Below are positions 1 to 5,385 of a stretch of DNA of 5,668 nt, in pieces. A model generated the notes under the pieces. It was not told where the DNA came from, ran no database searches, and saw only the letters and a program-made list of their open reading frames with translations. Positions within the stretch are counted from its first letter, which is position 1. Each line of letters begins with the position of its first letter. Source of the DNA: Holophagae bacterium. Its GTDB lineage: Bacteria > Acidobacteriota > Thermoanaerobaculia > Thermoanaerobaculales > Sulfomarinibacteraceae. A program made the position numbers and the translations under genes. The stretch spans positions 1-5,668 of the forward strand of contig JAUWTC010000200.1 of assembly GCA_030609785.1 (NCBI GenBank), in the 5' to 3' direction.

Positions 1-11
1 ATAACGGACAT
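1..11 (-). CDS. 5' end of a truncated minus-strand gene (unknown product)
   Basis: Only the start codon and about three codons are inside the window: ATG at 11-9 on the minus strand, reading Met-Ser-Val and then leaving the window. The product cannot be identified. The call rests on the control signals upstream. There is a strong Shine-Dalgarno AAGGAG (17-22) five bases from the ATG. Further upstream are a near-consensus promoter (67-95) and an inverted repeat at the expected transcription start (35-61). The gene has its own promoter, so it is probably transcribed independently of the helicase operon that ends about 350 bp upstream in the same orientation. The start is well supported; the identity is unknown. 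Confidence 0.55.
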
Positions 12-16
12 GATGT

Positions 17-22
17 CTCCTT
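17..22 (-). promoter_or_regulatory. Strong Shine-Dalgarno of the left-edge gene
   Basis: On the minus strand the sequence AAGGAG lies five bases (ACATC) before the ATG at 11-9, inside a longer AAAAAGGAGA. This is close to ideal complementarity and spacing for the 16S rRNA 3' end. It is the main reason for calling a gene start here. Confidence 0.7.
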
Positions 23-34
23 TTTGGGATGAGG

Positions 35-61
35 TGAATGGTCTTTCTCTATAACCATTCA
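35..61 (-). promoter_or_regulatory. 8-bp inverted repeat at predicted +1 (operator or 5' leader hairpin)
   Basis: TGAATGGT (35-42) and ACCATTCA (54-61) are exact reverse complements separated by 11 bases. The -10 box of the minus-strand promoter ends at 67, so transcription should start near 60. The repeat would therefore begin at the transcription start and span about +1 to +27. It could be an operator for a dimeric repressor acting at the start site, or a stem-loop at the extreme 5' end of the mRNA that affects stability. It does not match the CIRCE or HAIR heat-shock operators that I know. Symmetry and position are seen; function is inferred. Confidence 0.5.
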
Positions 62-66
62 AGCAA

Positions 67-95
67 ATTCTAATATAATAATGAACCGATGTCAA
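67..95 (-). promoter_or_regulatory. Sigma-70-type promoter of the left-edge gene
   Basis: Read on the minus strand, a perfect -35 hexamer TTGACA (95-90) is followed after exactly 17 bp by TAGAAT (72-67), which matches the -10 consensus at five of six positions. The spacer is very AT-rich, in contrast with the GC-rich surroundings. The predicted start near 60 gives a leader of about 49 nt before the ATG at 11. This is the best promoter in the window. Confidence 0.72.
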
Positions 96-141
96 GGGAG
101 AGGAGGCTGGGAAGCAAGAAAGCGGCGACGCTAGGAGGATT

Positions 142-157
142 GGACGCCAGGACGCCA
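142..157. repeat. Tandem duplication of an 8-nt unit
   Basis: GGACGCCA occurs twice in direct succession (142-149 and 150-157) and is followed by an A-rich tail. The GACGCCA-type unit resembles the CGCCAAG and CGCAAAG units of the nearby array at 217-243, so the two may be decayed parts of one repeat family. The duplication is exact, but it is short enough to be a chance slippage product. Confidence 0.45.
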
Positions 158-168
158 AAAACCAAGAG

Positions 169-196
169 TGGAGCGCGGGGCTCCTGCCTCGCATCG
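169..196. repeat. GC-rich hairpin repeat, copy 1
   Basis: This 28-nt element matches the copy at 351-378 at 24 of 28 positions. It folds into a 7-bp stem (175-181 with 186-192), containing one G-T wobble (178 with 189), closed by a TCCT loop. The G180-C187 pair replaces the C362-G369 pair of copy 2, so both sides of the stem changed together. From memory, similar hairpins with a CTCCTG core recur in intergenic DNA of many environmental bacteria; no search was possible. Confidence 0.6.
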
Positions 197-216
197 TGAG
201 GAGAACACAATTGAAC

Positions 217-243
217 CGCCAAGCACGCAAAGAGCGCAAAGAA
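217..243. repeat. Three-unit 9-nt tandem array (CGCAAAG type)
   Basis: Three consecutive 9-nt units, CGCCAAGCA, CGCAAAGAG and CGCAAAGAA, form a degenerate array. The pentamer AATTG occurs on both sides (209-213 and 242-246, the second overlapping the last two bases of the array). That could be a short target duplication or coincidence. From memory, arrays of CGCCAAG and CGCAAAG units recur in intergenic DNA of diverse environmental bacteria. It is not a CRISPR, because the units are contiguous without spacers. Confidence 0.55.
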
Positions 244-350
244 TTGTATTAAGGAGGGGAATCGTACTCTCTGAGAGGTATAGGTTAGATCCTGGACTGG
301 GGTAGTTCCAAAGTTGGTGTGTCTTTCCTCAGCTCATCGTTGGTGTTTCG

Positions 351-378
351 TGGAACGCGGGCCTCCTGGCCCGCATCG
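351..378. repeat. GC-rich hairpin repeat, copy 2
   Basis: This is the second copy of the element at 169-196, in the same orientation. It folds into a perfect 7-bp stem, GCGGGCC (357-363) with GGCCCGC (368-374), around the same TCCT loop. It lies 63-90 bp past the helicase stop and could act as a weak terminator. However, no T-tract follows it in the helicase's direction of transcription, so a dispersed repeat is the better reading. Confidence 0.65.
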
Positions 379-440
379 GTTTTCTGGAGTAGAAGAACCA
401 AGTTTCCAGTTTCATTGCCCGACCTTAGGTCTCCGCCGAC

Positions 441-2507
441 TCAATTTACATCCTCATCGTCGTTCGCAGGTCCGGGCAATAGAAACCCCGGCATGTCGTA
501 CCGTCCCTCAGGAAGGGCTGCGAGATTCTCTGGGGCGGGCAGAAGCGGTTTGACAACGAGATCGTCAAGGAGGCCGTGTGGAAGTTCCAATAAGAATCGT
601 GAAGGGTCGATAATGACATCGACCTGGTATCGGTCCCTGGCCATCTGTGGGTGAACCAGGGCGAGATGGTCTTTTGCCCTGGTCATCGCAACGTAGAAGA
701 GCCTTCGTTCCTCTTCAATGTCGTCGCTGCGTGGGCCGGGGAAGCGCCCTTCGGAGACCCAGAGAACAAAAACTGCCTTCCATTCGAGCCCCTTGGACTG
801 GTGAGTGGTTGAAAGAGTCAGACACTCGTCCTCAGGTCCTCCGGTTTGGTCTTCGCCGGAGAGATCGGTAAGCATGGTCACTTCGGCCAGGAAGGTTGAG
901 ACATCGGGTTGGGCATCGGCGAAAAGGGACAGCTGCTGAAGGTCCTCAACCCGAGATGAAGCGTTCTCCAGATTGTCCCGGGCCCAGCCCTGGTAGAAGT
1001 TTTCAACAACGTGGCGAATGGCTTCCCCAGGCTGCCCCAGGAGGCGCGGGGTACCCAATTCTTCGAGGAGTTTGATTGTCGGTCCGAGTTCCCTCGTGGC
1101 CGGTCGGGCAAGACCATAACCCGATGGGTCAGACCGAACGAGTGATTGCAGCCGGTCACCGGGACCGCAGGCAGACCACAGCCTCGCGGTAATCCGAGGA
1201 CCGAACCCGGACCGAAGTTTCATCATTCTGGCAAATGACACCTCGTCTCGTGGGTTGTCGACAAACCGGAGATGGGCCAGAACGTCCTTGATGTGGCGCT
1301 GTTCGAAAAATCTGAGCCCGGACCGTACCCTGAACGGGATGTTTCGCCTGGTCAGCTCGACCTGGAGGTCGATCGAATGGGCGTGGTTTCGGTACAGGAC
1401 CGCCATGTCCTCGAGGTCCAAGCCCTCTTCCCTCAGCCGCAGAATCTCGTCGGCGACCCACCGTGCCTGATCTTCAGGGCCTGGAACGGAGACCGACCTG
1501 GGCATCTCGCCACCGGGGCGAACGGCTCGAAGCTCCTTGCGAAACTGCCTTTGGTTGCACTGGATTGACGCATTGGCGACGGCCAGGATCTCCGGCCTTG
1601 AGCGGTAGTTGGTTTCCAGCCGGAAAACGGTGCAGGCCTCATGCCTTTCGGGAAAGCCCAGGATATTCTCGAAATCTGCGCCCCGGAAGCCATAGATCGA
1701 TTGTGCATCATCCCCGACAACCATCAGGTTGCGCTGAGGTCCCAGCATCTTCTCGACGATATCCGCCTGGAGGCGATTGGTGTCCTGGTATTCGTCGACC
1801 AGGATGTGGTCGAATCGCCGACTCAGTTCCTGGCGGACCGCCGCATGCTGGGCCAACAAAAGCAGCCAGTTCAACAGCAGGTCGTCGAAGTCCATCAAAT
1901 CGGCGTCGCGTTTGCGCTCCAGATACCGCCGGAAAACCGAGGCCATCATTGGCGCCTGGTCGAGAAACTGAGGTGCCCTGTCGGCCAGCACGCTTTCCAA
2001 CTCCCGGCCTGTGTTGATCACCATGCTGTAGACGGTGGTCAACAGGCGTGGCTTGGGACTTCTGCGGTCGGGCAATTCCGGTTCGATATCAGCCAACGCG
2101 TGCCCCATCAAATCGACGGAATCTTCCCGGTCCATTATCGAAAAGCGAGGAGAGTACCCAATGGACTCGGCGTAGCGTCGCAGTATCCGGTGCCCTGCTG
2201 AGTGGAAGGTGCCGCCCATGACTCTGTCCGGTCCCGTGTCACCCAGGCGTGCGACCCGCTCCAGCATCTCCCTCGAAGCCTTGTTGGTGAAGGTCAAGAG
2301 GAGGATCTTGCCTGGGGGAACGCCGTCTTCGATCAGTCTGCACACTCGGTAGACCAGGGTCCGAGTCTTGCCTGACCCGGCGCCGGCCAGCACCAACATC
2401 GGTCCTCCGGGGTGCATAACGGCCGCCAACTGCTCCGGGTTGAGGTCGCCTTCATAGTCGATCCGCCGCTGCCGGCCTCGTTGGATCGGCCCCAGGGTTT
2501 GGTTCAT
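441..2507 (-). CDS. UvrD/Rep/PcrA-type SF1A ATP-dependent DNA helicase
   Basis: A complete 688-residue superfamily 1A helicase, expected to move 3'-to-5' along single-stranded DNA using ATP, in repair, replication restart or removal of bound proteins. All core motifs are present in order. They are the Q motif LNPEQLAAV (Q26), Walker A AGAGSGKT (41-48, K47), motif Ia LLTFTNKAS (70-78), TFHS (100-103), motif II VDEYQD (237-242, D238 and E239), motif III GDDAQSIYGFRGA (265-277), motif IV ETNYRS with arginine finger R302, motif V THQSKGLEW (568-576), and motif VI YVAMTRAKDH with R610. F274 replaces the tryptophan common in motif III, a usual aromatic variant. The length is close to Rep, and there is no obvious C-terminal Tudor-like RNA-polymerase-binding domain. 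The ATG overlaps the stop of the upstream acetyltransferase (ATGA, 2504-2507) and no Shine-Dalgarno precedes it, so translation is probably coupled. The next Met (31) would remove the Q motif. UvrD, PcrA and Rep orthology is not resolved. Confidence 0.96.
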   Translation of the reverse strand: MNQTLGPIQRGRQRRIDYEGDLNPEQLAAVMHPGGPMLVLAGAGSGKTRTLVYRVCRLIEDGVPPGKILLLTFTNKASREMLERVARLGDTGPDRVMGGTFHSAGHRILRRYAESIGYSPRFSIMDREDSVDLMGHALADIEPELPDRRSPKPRLLTTVYSMVINTGRELESVLADRAPQFLDQAPMMASVFRRYLERKRDADLMDFDDLLLNWLLLLAQHAAVRQELSRRFDHILVDEYQDTNRLQADIVEKMLGPQRNLMVVGDDAQSIYGFRGADFENILGFPERHEACTVFRLETNYRSRPEILAVANASIQCNQRQFRKELRAVRPGGEMPRSVSVPGPEDQARWVADEILRLREEGLDLEDMAVLYRNHAHSIDLQVELTRRNIPFRVRSGLRFFEQRHIKDVLAHLRFVDNPRDEVSFARMMKLRSGFGPRITARLWSACGPGDRLQSLVRSDPSGYGLARPATRELGPTIKLLEELGTPRLLGQPGEAIRHVVENFYQGWARDNLENASSRVEDLQQLSLFADAQPDVSTFLAEVTMLTDLSGEDQTGGPEDECLTLSTTHQSKGLEWKAVFVLWVSEGRFPGPRSDDIEEERRLFYVAMTRAKDHLALVHPQMARDRYQVDVIIDPSRFLLELPHGLLDDLVVKPLLPAPENLAALPEGRYDMPGFLLPGPANDDEDVN

Positions 2508-3409
2508 GGCAGGGATGGATTGCCGAAGACCACTCGATCAAAGGCGGAGGTCAGACCCCTGCCGTACAGGAGAAATGTCGACTCAATTGTGGCGCCGGAA
2601 TCCAACAAGGCTTGGACGGCCGGAGTAAATGACGCCGGTATGAGGATCGAGATATCCTGCTCAGGCCTTGTCTCGAGGGCCATTTGCATGGCGTGGCCGA
2701 GGGCGCACATTGCCGCATCCTGGGTCGTACCGCTCACGGGACCGACCTGATCGGGTCCGCCGTAACCGTAACCGGCAATTCTCGTGCCCTGGCGGACGAA
2801 AACCACCCTGCCGGATCGCTCCTTGAGCCAGAATTGATGATCGATTTCCCGAACGATGTTCCGCCCGATCCGGTCGATTCGGTCGACGTCCGCCTGACCC
2901 TGACGGGCCAAAAGGTCCTGCGAAACCTCTTTGGCAGGGAGGAGACGAGCCATCGCACCTGCCGGCTCCCCGGCCATGTCGGCCGAAAGATGAAGACGAA
3001 AAACTGGAACCACCGGTTGGAAACCATGGTTCACGAGCAGAGCCTGGATGCTGCCGGCCGGCGGGACAAGAGCAAAGAATTCTCGAACTCCTGAATTCTC
3101 GCCGAAGTTCAGGAGTTTGGAGAGCAGGGCCTCACCAGCACCGATACCTTGGTGTTGAGGGAGGATCCACAGCTGAGAGAGGACCCATTGGCGGGATCGG
3201 ATGAAGGCCGCGCCATAACCAAGGGTCTCGTCCCTGTCGACCGCAGTCATGAAACCGTCTGGGTCGTGGGTGATCAGGTGGTTGAGATCGGGGTCAATCT
3301 CCATGTCGAGGTCGAGAATCTGATTCCCGCTCCCGGCGACGGCGTCACGAAGGACCACAACGCCCGGCAGCTCTTCTCGGTGGGTTCTTCGCACCTTGAC
3401 CTTGGCCAT
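2504..3409 (-). CDS. Two-domain GNAT-type N-acetyltransferase
   Basis: A 301-residue protein, first gene of a minus-strand operon with the helicase. Residues 1-140 form a GNAT (Gcn5-related) domain. The acetyl-CoA-binding motif A is visible as LWILPQHQGIGAGEALL (80-96), with the Q-x-x-G-x-G/A-type loop QHQGIGAG at 85-92. It is followed by a typical closing segment around residues 121-140 (ALLVNHGFQPVVPVFRL). Residues 200-285 look like a second, divergent GNAT-like domain: a GYGYGGPDQVGP turn (213-224), an IPASFTPAVQALLDSG segment (257-272), and a final LLYGRG strand. That layout resembles the Acetyltransf_18 (YitH-like) C-terminal domain as I remember it. The second domain lacks a clear acetyl-CoA loop and may be structural. 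The substrate is unknown. The ATG is preceded by AGAGGTG (3414-3420) at good spacing. The ATGA overlap with the helicase implies co-translation, though no known pathway joins the two. Confidence 0.85.
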   Translation of the reverse strand: MAKVKVRRTHREELPGVVVLRDAVAGSGNQILDLDMEIDPDLNHLITHDPDGFMTAVDRDETLGYGAAFIRSRQWVLSQLWILPQHQGIGAGEALLSKLLNFGENSGVREFFALVPPAGSIQALLVNHGFQPVVPVFRLHLSADMAGEPAGAMARLLPAKEVSQDLLARQGQADVDRIDRIGRNIVREIDHQFWLKERSGRVVFVRQGTRIAGYGYGGPDQVGPVSGTTQDAAMCALGHAMQMALETRPEQDISILIPASFTPAVQALLDSGATIESTFLLYGRGLTSAFDRVVFGNPSLP

Positions 3410-3413
3410 TCAA

Positions 3414-3420
3414 CACCTCT
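3414..3420 (-). promoter_or_regulatory. Shine-Dalgarno of the acetyltransferase gene
   Basis: On the minus strand, AGAGGTG lies four bases before the ATG at 3409-3407. It supports this start over later in-frame methionines such as residue 36. Confidence 0.6.
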
Positions 3421-3456
3421 GTCCCGACGTTCCCTCAGGTCGTCTCGTGTCCGGGG

Positions 3457-3465
3457 AGTGTAGCA
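3457..3465 (-). promoter_or_regulatory. Candidate extended -10 promoter of the acetyltransferase-helicase operon
   Basis: On the minus strand TGC is followed directly by TACACT. This fits an extended -10 element, with TACACT sharing four of six bases with TATAAT, including the most conserved T, A and final T. No good -35 hexamer is found 16-18 bp upstream, which is tolerated by extended -10 promoters. Transcription would start near 3450, giving a leader of about 40 nt. The call is tentative. Confidence 0.33.
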
Positions 3466-3528
3466 CCCAACCCGGCGGAGTCGTTGGCCGCCGAGGTCAT
3501 TTTTCAGAAGGTCAGGGATGAACGGGGT

Positions 3529-3560
3529 TGTAGGGGCGGGTCCCCGTGCCCGCCCCTACA
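3529..3560. repeat. 12-bp-stem GC-rich hairpin in the divergent promoter region
   Basis: TGTAGGGGCGGG (3529-3540) pairs perfectly with CCCGCCCCTACA (3549-3560) around an 8-nt loop (TCCCCGTG). The element lies upstream of both divergent transcription units, so it cannot be the terminator of either. From memory, TAGGGGCGGGTCCCC-type palindromes recur in intergenic DNA of many environmental bacteria, so it is best read as a dispersed palindromic repeat. It may still act locally as a cruciform or as an insulator between the two promoters. Confidence 0.65.
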
Positions 3561-3613
3561 CAAACTGATCGCGCCTGGATGGTCATTGCTGGAGCCTGCC
3601 TCTGACCCTGTCG

Positions 3614-3644
3614 TTGACCCTGAACCCGGCCTCTACGGTATGAT
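3614..3644 (+). promoter_or_regulatory. Candidate sigma-70 promoter of the carboxylase gene
   Basis: TTGACC (3614-3619) and TATGAT (3639-3644) each match the -35 and -10 consensus at five of six positions. The 19-bp spacer is longer than the optimal 17. Predicted transcription starts near 3651, giving a very short leader of about 14 nt before the ATG at 3665. An 8-bp direct repeat TGACCCTG (3603-3610 and 3615-3622, 12 bp apart) overlaps the -35 box and could be a regulator site. A suboptimal spacer with a repeat over the -35 box is compatible with activator or repressor control, which is inference. Confidence 0.45.
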
Positions 3645-3654
3645 TACAGTCGAC

Positions 3655-3660
3655 AGGGGG
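3655..3660 (+). promoter_or_regulatory. Shine-Dalgarno of the carboxylase gene
   Basis: AGGGGG lies four bases before the ATG at 3665 and differs from AGGAGG at one position. Together with the in-frame stop at 3641-3643 it fixes 3665 as the start. Confidence 0.6.
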
Positions 3661-3664
3661 CACG

Positions 3665-5329
3665 ATGCCGAAAACACTGAAGATCACAAGCCATGGGGTC
3701 AGTTTTGAAACGAATAAGGACCACTGGCTCAACGAGTTGAGGATCCTCCAGGCGCAGAAGCTGTCGATCGCCGAGGGGGGAGGCGCCCGGGCTGCGGAGC
3801 GCCAACTCAAACAGGGGAAGATGCTGGCCAGGGAGCGGATTGAATACCTGATCGACTCTGGGAGCCCATTCCACGAGTTGGGGTCCTTTGCTGCGTGGGA
3901 GATGTACCAGGAGTGGGGGGGCGCGCCGTCCGCCGGTGTGGTTACCGGCCTGGGACGGATCGAAGGCCGGGAGTGCGTCGTTGTTTCCAACGATGCGACG
4001 GTCAAGGCCGGTGCGTGGTTCCCGGCGACCTGCCGGAAGATCTTGCGAGCCCAGGAAGTGGCGATGGAGAACCGTCTTCCCGTCGTGTACCTGGTGGACT
4101 CGGCGGGCGTTTTCCTTCCCCTTCAGGATGAGATCTTCCCGGACAAAGATGATTTCGGCAGGGTCTTTTTCAACAATGCCCGGCTGTCGGCGGAGGGCAT
4201 CTACCAGATATCGGCAATCATGGGCTCGTGTGTTGCCGGTGGGGCCTACCTGCCGATCATGTCGGATGAGGCCTTGATCGTCGAGGGGACTGGAACGATC
4301 TTTCTGGCGGGCGCCCACCTGGTTCAGGCGGCGATCGGCGAACAGATCGACAACGAGAGCCTCGGTGGCGCTGAGGTGCAGGTCGATATTTCAGGGGTCG
4401 TCGATGACCGGTTCCCGGACGACCGATCGGCGCTCGACCACATTCGGACACGAATCGGGGAATTGGCCCGTCCTACGATGGCGCCCTTCGACCGACGAGA
4501 GCCGAAGCCGCCAGAGGTTGAACCCGACGACATTCTCGGCGCCATCCCCGTCGATCGAGCCAAACCCTACGACACACATGCGCTCCTGGCCTGCCTCCTC
4601 GACGGATCTGAATTCACGGAATACAAGGCCACCTTCGGCAAGAGCCTGATCTGTGGAACAGGGCGGATCGACGGCTGGGCCGTCGGGATCGTTGCAAACC
4701 AGCGCCAGATCATTCACCGGCGGCGGGGCCTCGAGGCCGGTAACCGGGAGATGCAGATCGGTGGTGTCATCTACAGCGAGGCCGCGGACAAGGCTGCTCG
4801 TTTTGTCTCTCTGATGAACCAGAAAGGCATTCCGATCCTCTTCCTTCAAGATGTCACCGGTTTCATGGTCGGTTCGAAGTCGGAGCAAGAGGGAATCATC
4901 AAGGATGGGGCCAAGCTGGTCAACGTGGTCGCCAATTCGGTGGTCCCCAAGATTACGATCTTTGTCGGGAATTCTTTCGGCGCGGGGAACTACGCAATGT
5001 GCGGTCGGGCCTATGGCGCCCGGTTTTTCTATGCATGGCCCTCTGCGTCGATCTCGGTGATGGGTGGTGACCAGGCCTCAAAGACCCTCCTGGCCATCCA
5101 GCTCAAGAATCGGGGTAACGAGGTTTCTGAAGATGAAAAGGCCGCCCTTCTGGACGAGATCAAGGCTCGATACTGGGCGGCTGCCCAACCAAGATATGCC
5201 GCCGCTCGGCAGTGGTTCGACGAGATTATCGATCCCAGGGAGACCCGAACCATCATTTCCAGGAGCATCGAAGCTGCAGCCCATCAGGGACGGATCGAAG
5301 AATTTAAGGTGGGAGTCCTGCAAACCTGA
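3665..5329 (+). CDS. Acyl-CoA carboxylase carboxyltransferase (beta) subunit, methylcrotonoyl-CoA carboxylase-like
   Basis: A complete 554-residue carboxyltransferase subunit of a biotin-dependent acyl-CoA carboxylase. It moves the carboxyl group from carboxybiotin to an acyl-CoA in the cytoplasm. Two crotonase-fold halves are visible. The N-terminal half carries VYLVDSAGVFLPLQDEIFPD (141-160), the glycine loop GSCVAGGAYLPIMSDEA (187-203), TGTIFLAGAHLVQAAIGE (209-226), and ESLGGAEVQ (231-239). The C-terminal half carries FLQDVTGFMVGSKSEQEG (393-410), DGAKLVNVVANSVVPK (414-429), GNSFGAGNYAMCGRAYGARF (435-454), and WPSASISVMGGDQASKTLL (458-476). The FLPLQ, FPD and GAGNYAMCGRAY signatures fit the methylcrotonoyl/geranyl-CoA group and not the propionyl-CoA group, whose typical segment is DSGGARIQEG. 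DSAGVF in place of DSGGAF resembles a subgroup recalled from Bacteroidota and other phyla. The C-terminus (VGVLQT) matches the family end, so the gene is intact. Substrate is uncertain: methylcrotonoyl-CoA is likeliest, with propionyl- or geranyl-CoA as alternatives. No biotin carboxylase partner is in the window. Confidence 0.95.
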   Translation: MPKTLKITSHGVSFETNKDHWLNELRILQAQKLSIAEGGGARAAERQLKQGKMLARERIEYLIDSGSPFHELGSFAAWEMYQEWGGAPSAGVVTGLGRIEGRECVVVSNDATVKAGAWFPATCRKILRAQEVAMENRLPVVYLVDSAGVFLPLQDEIFPDKDDFGRVFFNNARLSAEGIYQISAIMGSCVAGGAYLPIMSDEALIVEGTGTIFLAGAHLVQAAIGEQIDNESLGGAEVQVDISGVVDDRFPDDRSALDHIRTRIGELARPTMAPFDRREPKPPEVEPDDILGAIPVDRAKPYDTHALLACLLDGSEFTEYKATFGKSLICGTGRIDGWAVGIVANQRQIIHRRRGLEAGNREMQIGGVIYSEAADKAARFVSLMNQKGIPILFLQDVTGFMVGSKSEQEGIIKDGAKLVNVVANSVVPKITIFVGNSFGAGNYAMCGRAYGARFFYAWPSASISVMGGDQASKTLLAIQLKNRGNEVSEDEKAALLDEIKARYWAAAQPRYAAARQWFDEIIDPRETRTIISRSIEAAAHQGRIEEFKVGVLQT

Positions 5330-5385
5330 TAACCCAGCGGAGCCGGAACCAAATCGGGAATGACAGACGCAGCGTAAACCACAAG

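Larger units (their letters stand above)
96..440. other. Non-coding intergenic region rich in short repeats
   Basis: This gap lies between the stop of the helicase gene and the promoter of the left-edge gene. I see no credible gene in it: the small open frames on the plus strand lack ribosome binding sites and continue as shadows into the helicase gene. It holds a tandem 8-nt duplication (142-157), two related GC-rich hairpin repeats (169-196 and 351-378), and a three-unit 9-nt array (217-243). It looks like a site where several dispersed repeat types have accumulated. No tRNA or other structured RNA was recognised. Confidence 0.6.

Noticed and set aside
10..54. Short plus-strand open frame starting ATGATG
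   Set aside because: About 14 codons, no upstream context in the window, and it overlaps the well-supported minus-strand start signals.
217..243. CRISPR-like array
   Set aside because: The units are 9 nt, degenerate and contiguous, without spacers.
357..374. Hairpin after the helicase stop as an intrinsic terminator
   Set aside because: On the minus strand the stem is followed by GTTCCACG and not by a T-tract, and a second related copy lies at 169-196, so a dispersed repeat fits better.
314..654. Two overlapping plus-strand open frames running from the left intergenic region into the helicase 3' end
   Set aside because: No ribosome binding site, compositionally odd translations, and they cross the helicase stop and the hairpin repeat; not credible genes.
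1463..2201. Plus-strand open frames of about 185 codons opposite the helicase gene
   Set aside because: They lie antisense to conserved helicase motifs, have low-complexity, Arg/Pro/Ser-rich or otherwise unrecognisable translations, and are explained by GC-biased codon use of the real gene.
3451..3475. CCGGG/CCCGG inverted repeat flanking the candidate -10 element of the acetyltransferase operon
   Set aside because: Only 5 bp per arm with a 15-base gap in GC-rich DNA, so it is easily explained by chance.
3644..4318. Minus-strand open frame of 224 codons opposite the carboxylase gene
   Set aside because: It is antisense to a highly conserved coding region, has no recognisable motif, and overlaps the carboxylase promoter and start; it is a shadow frame.
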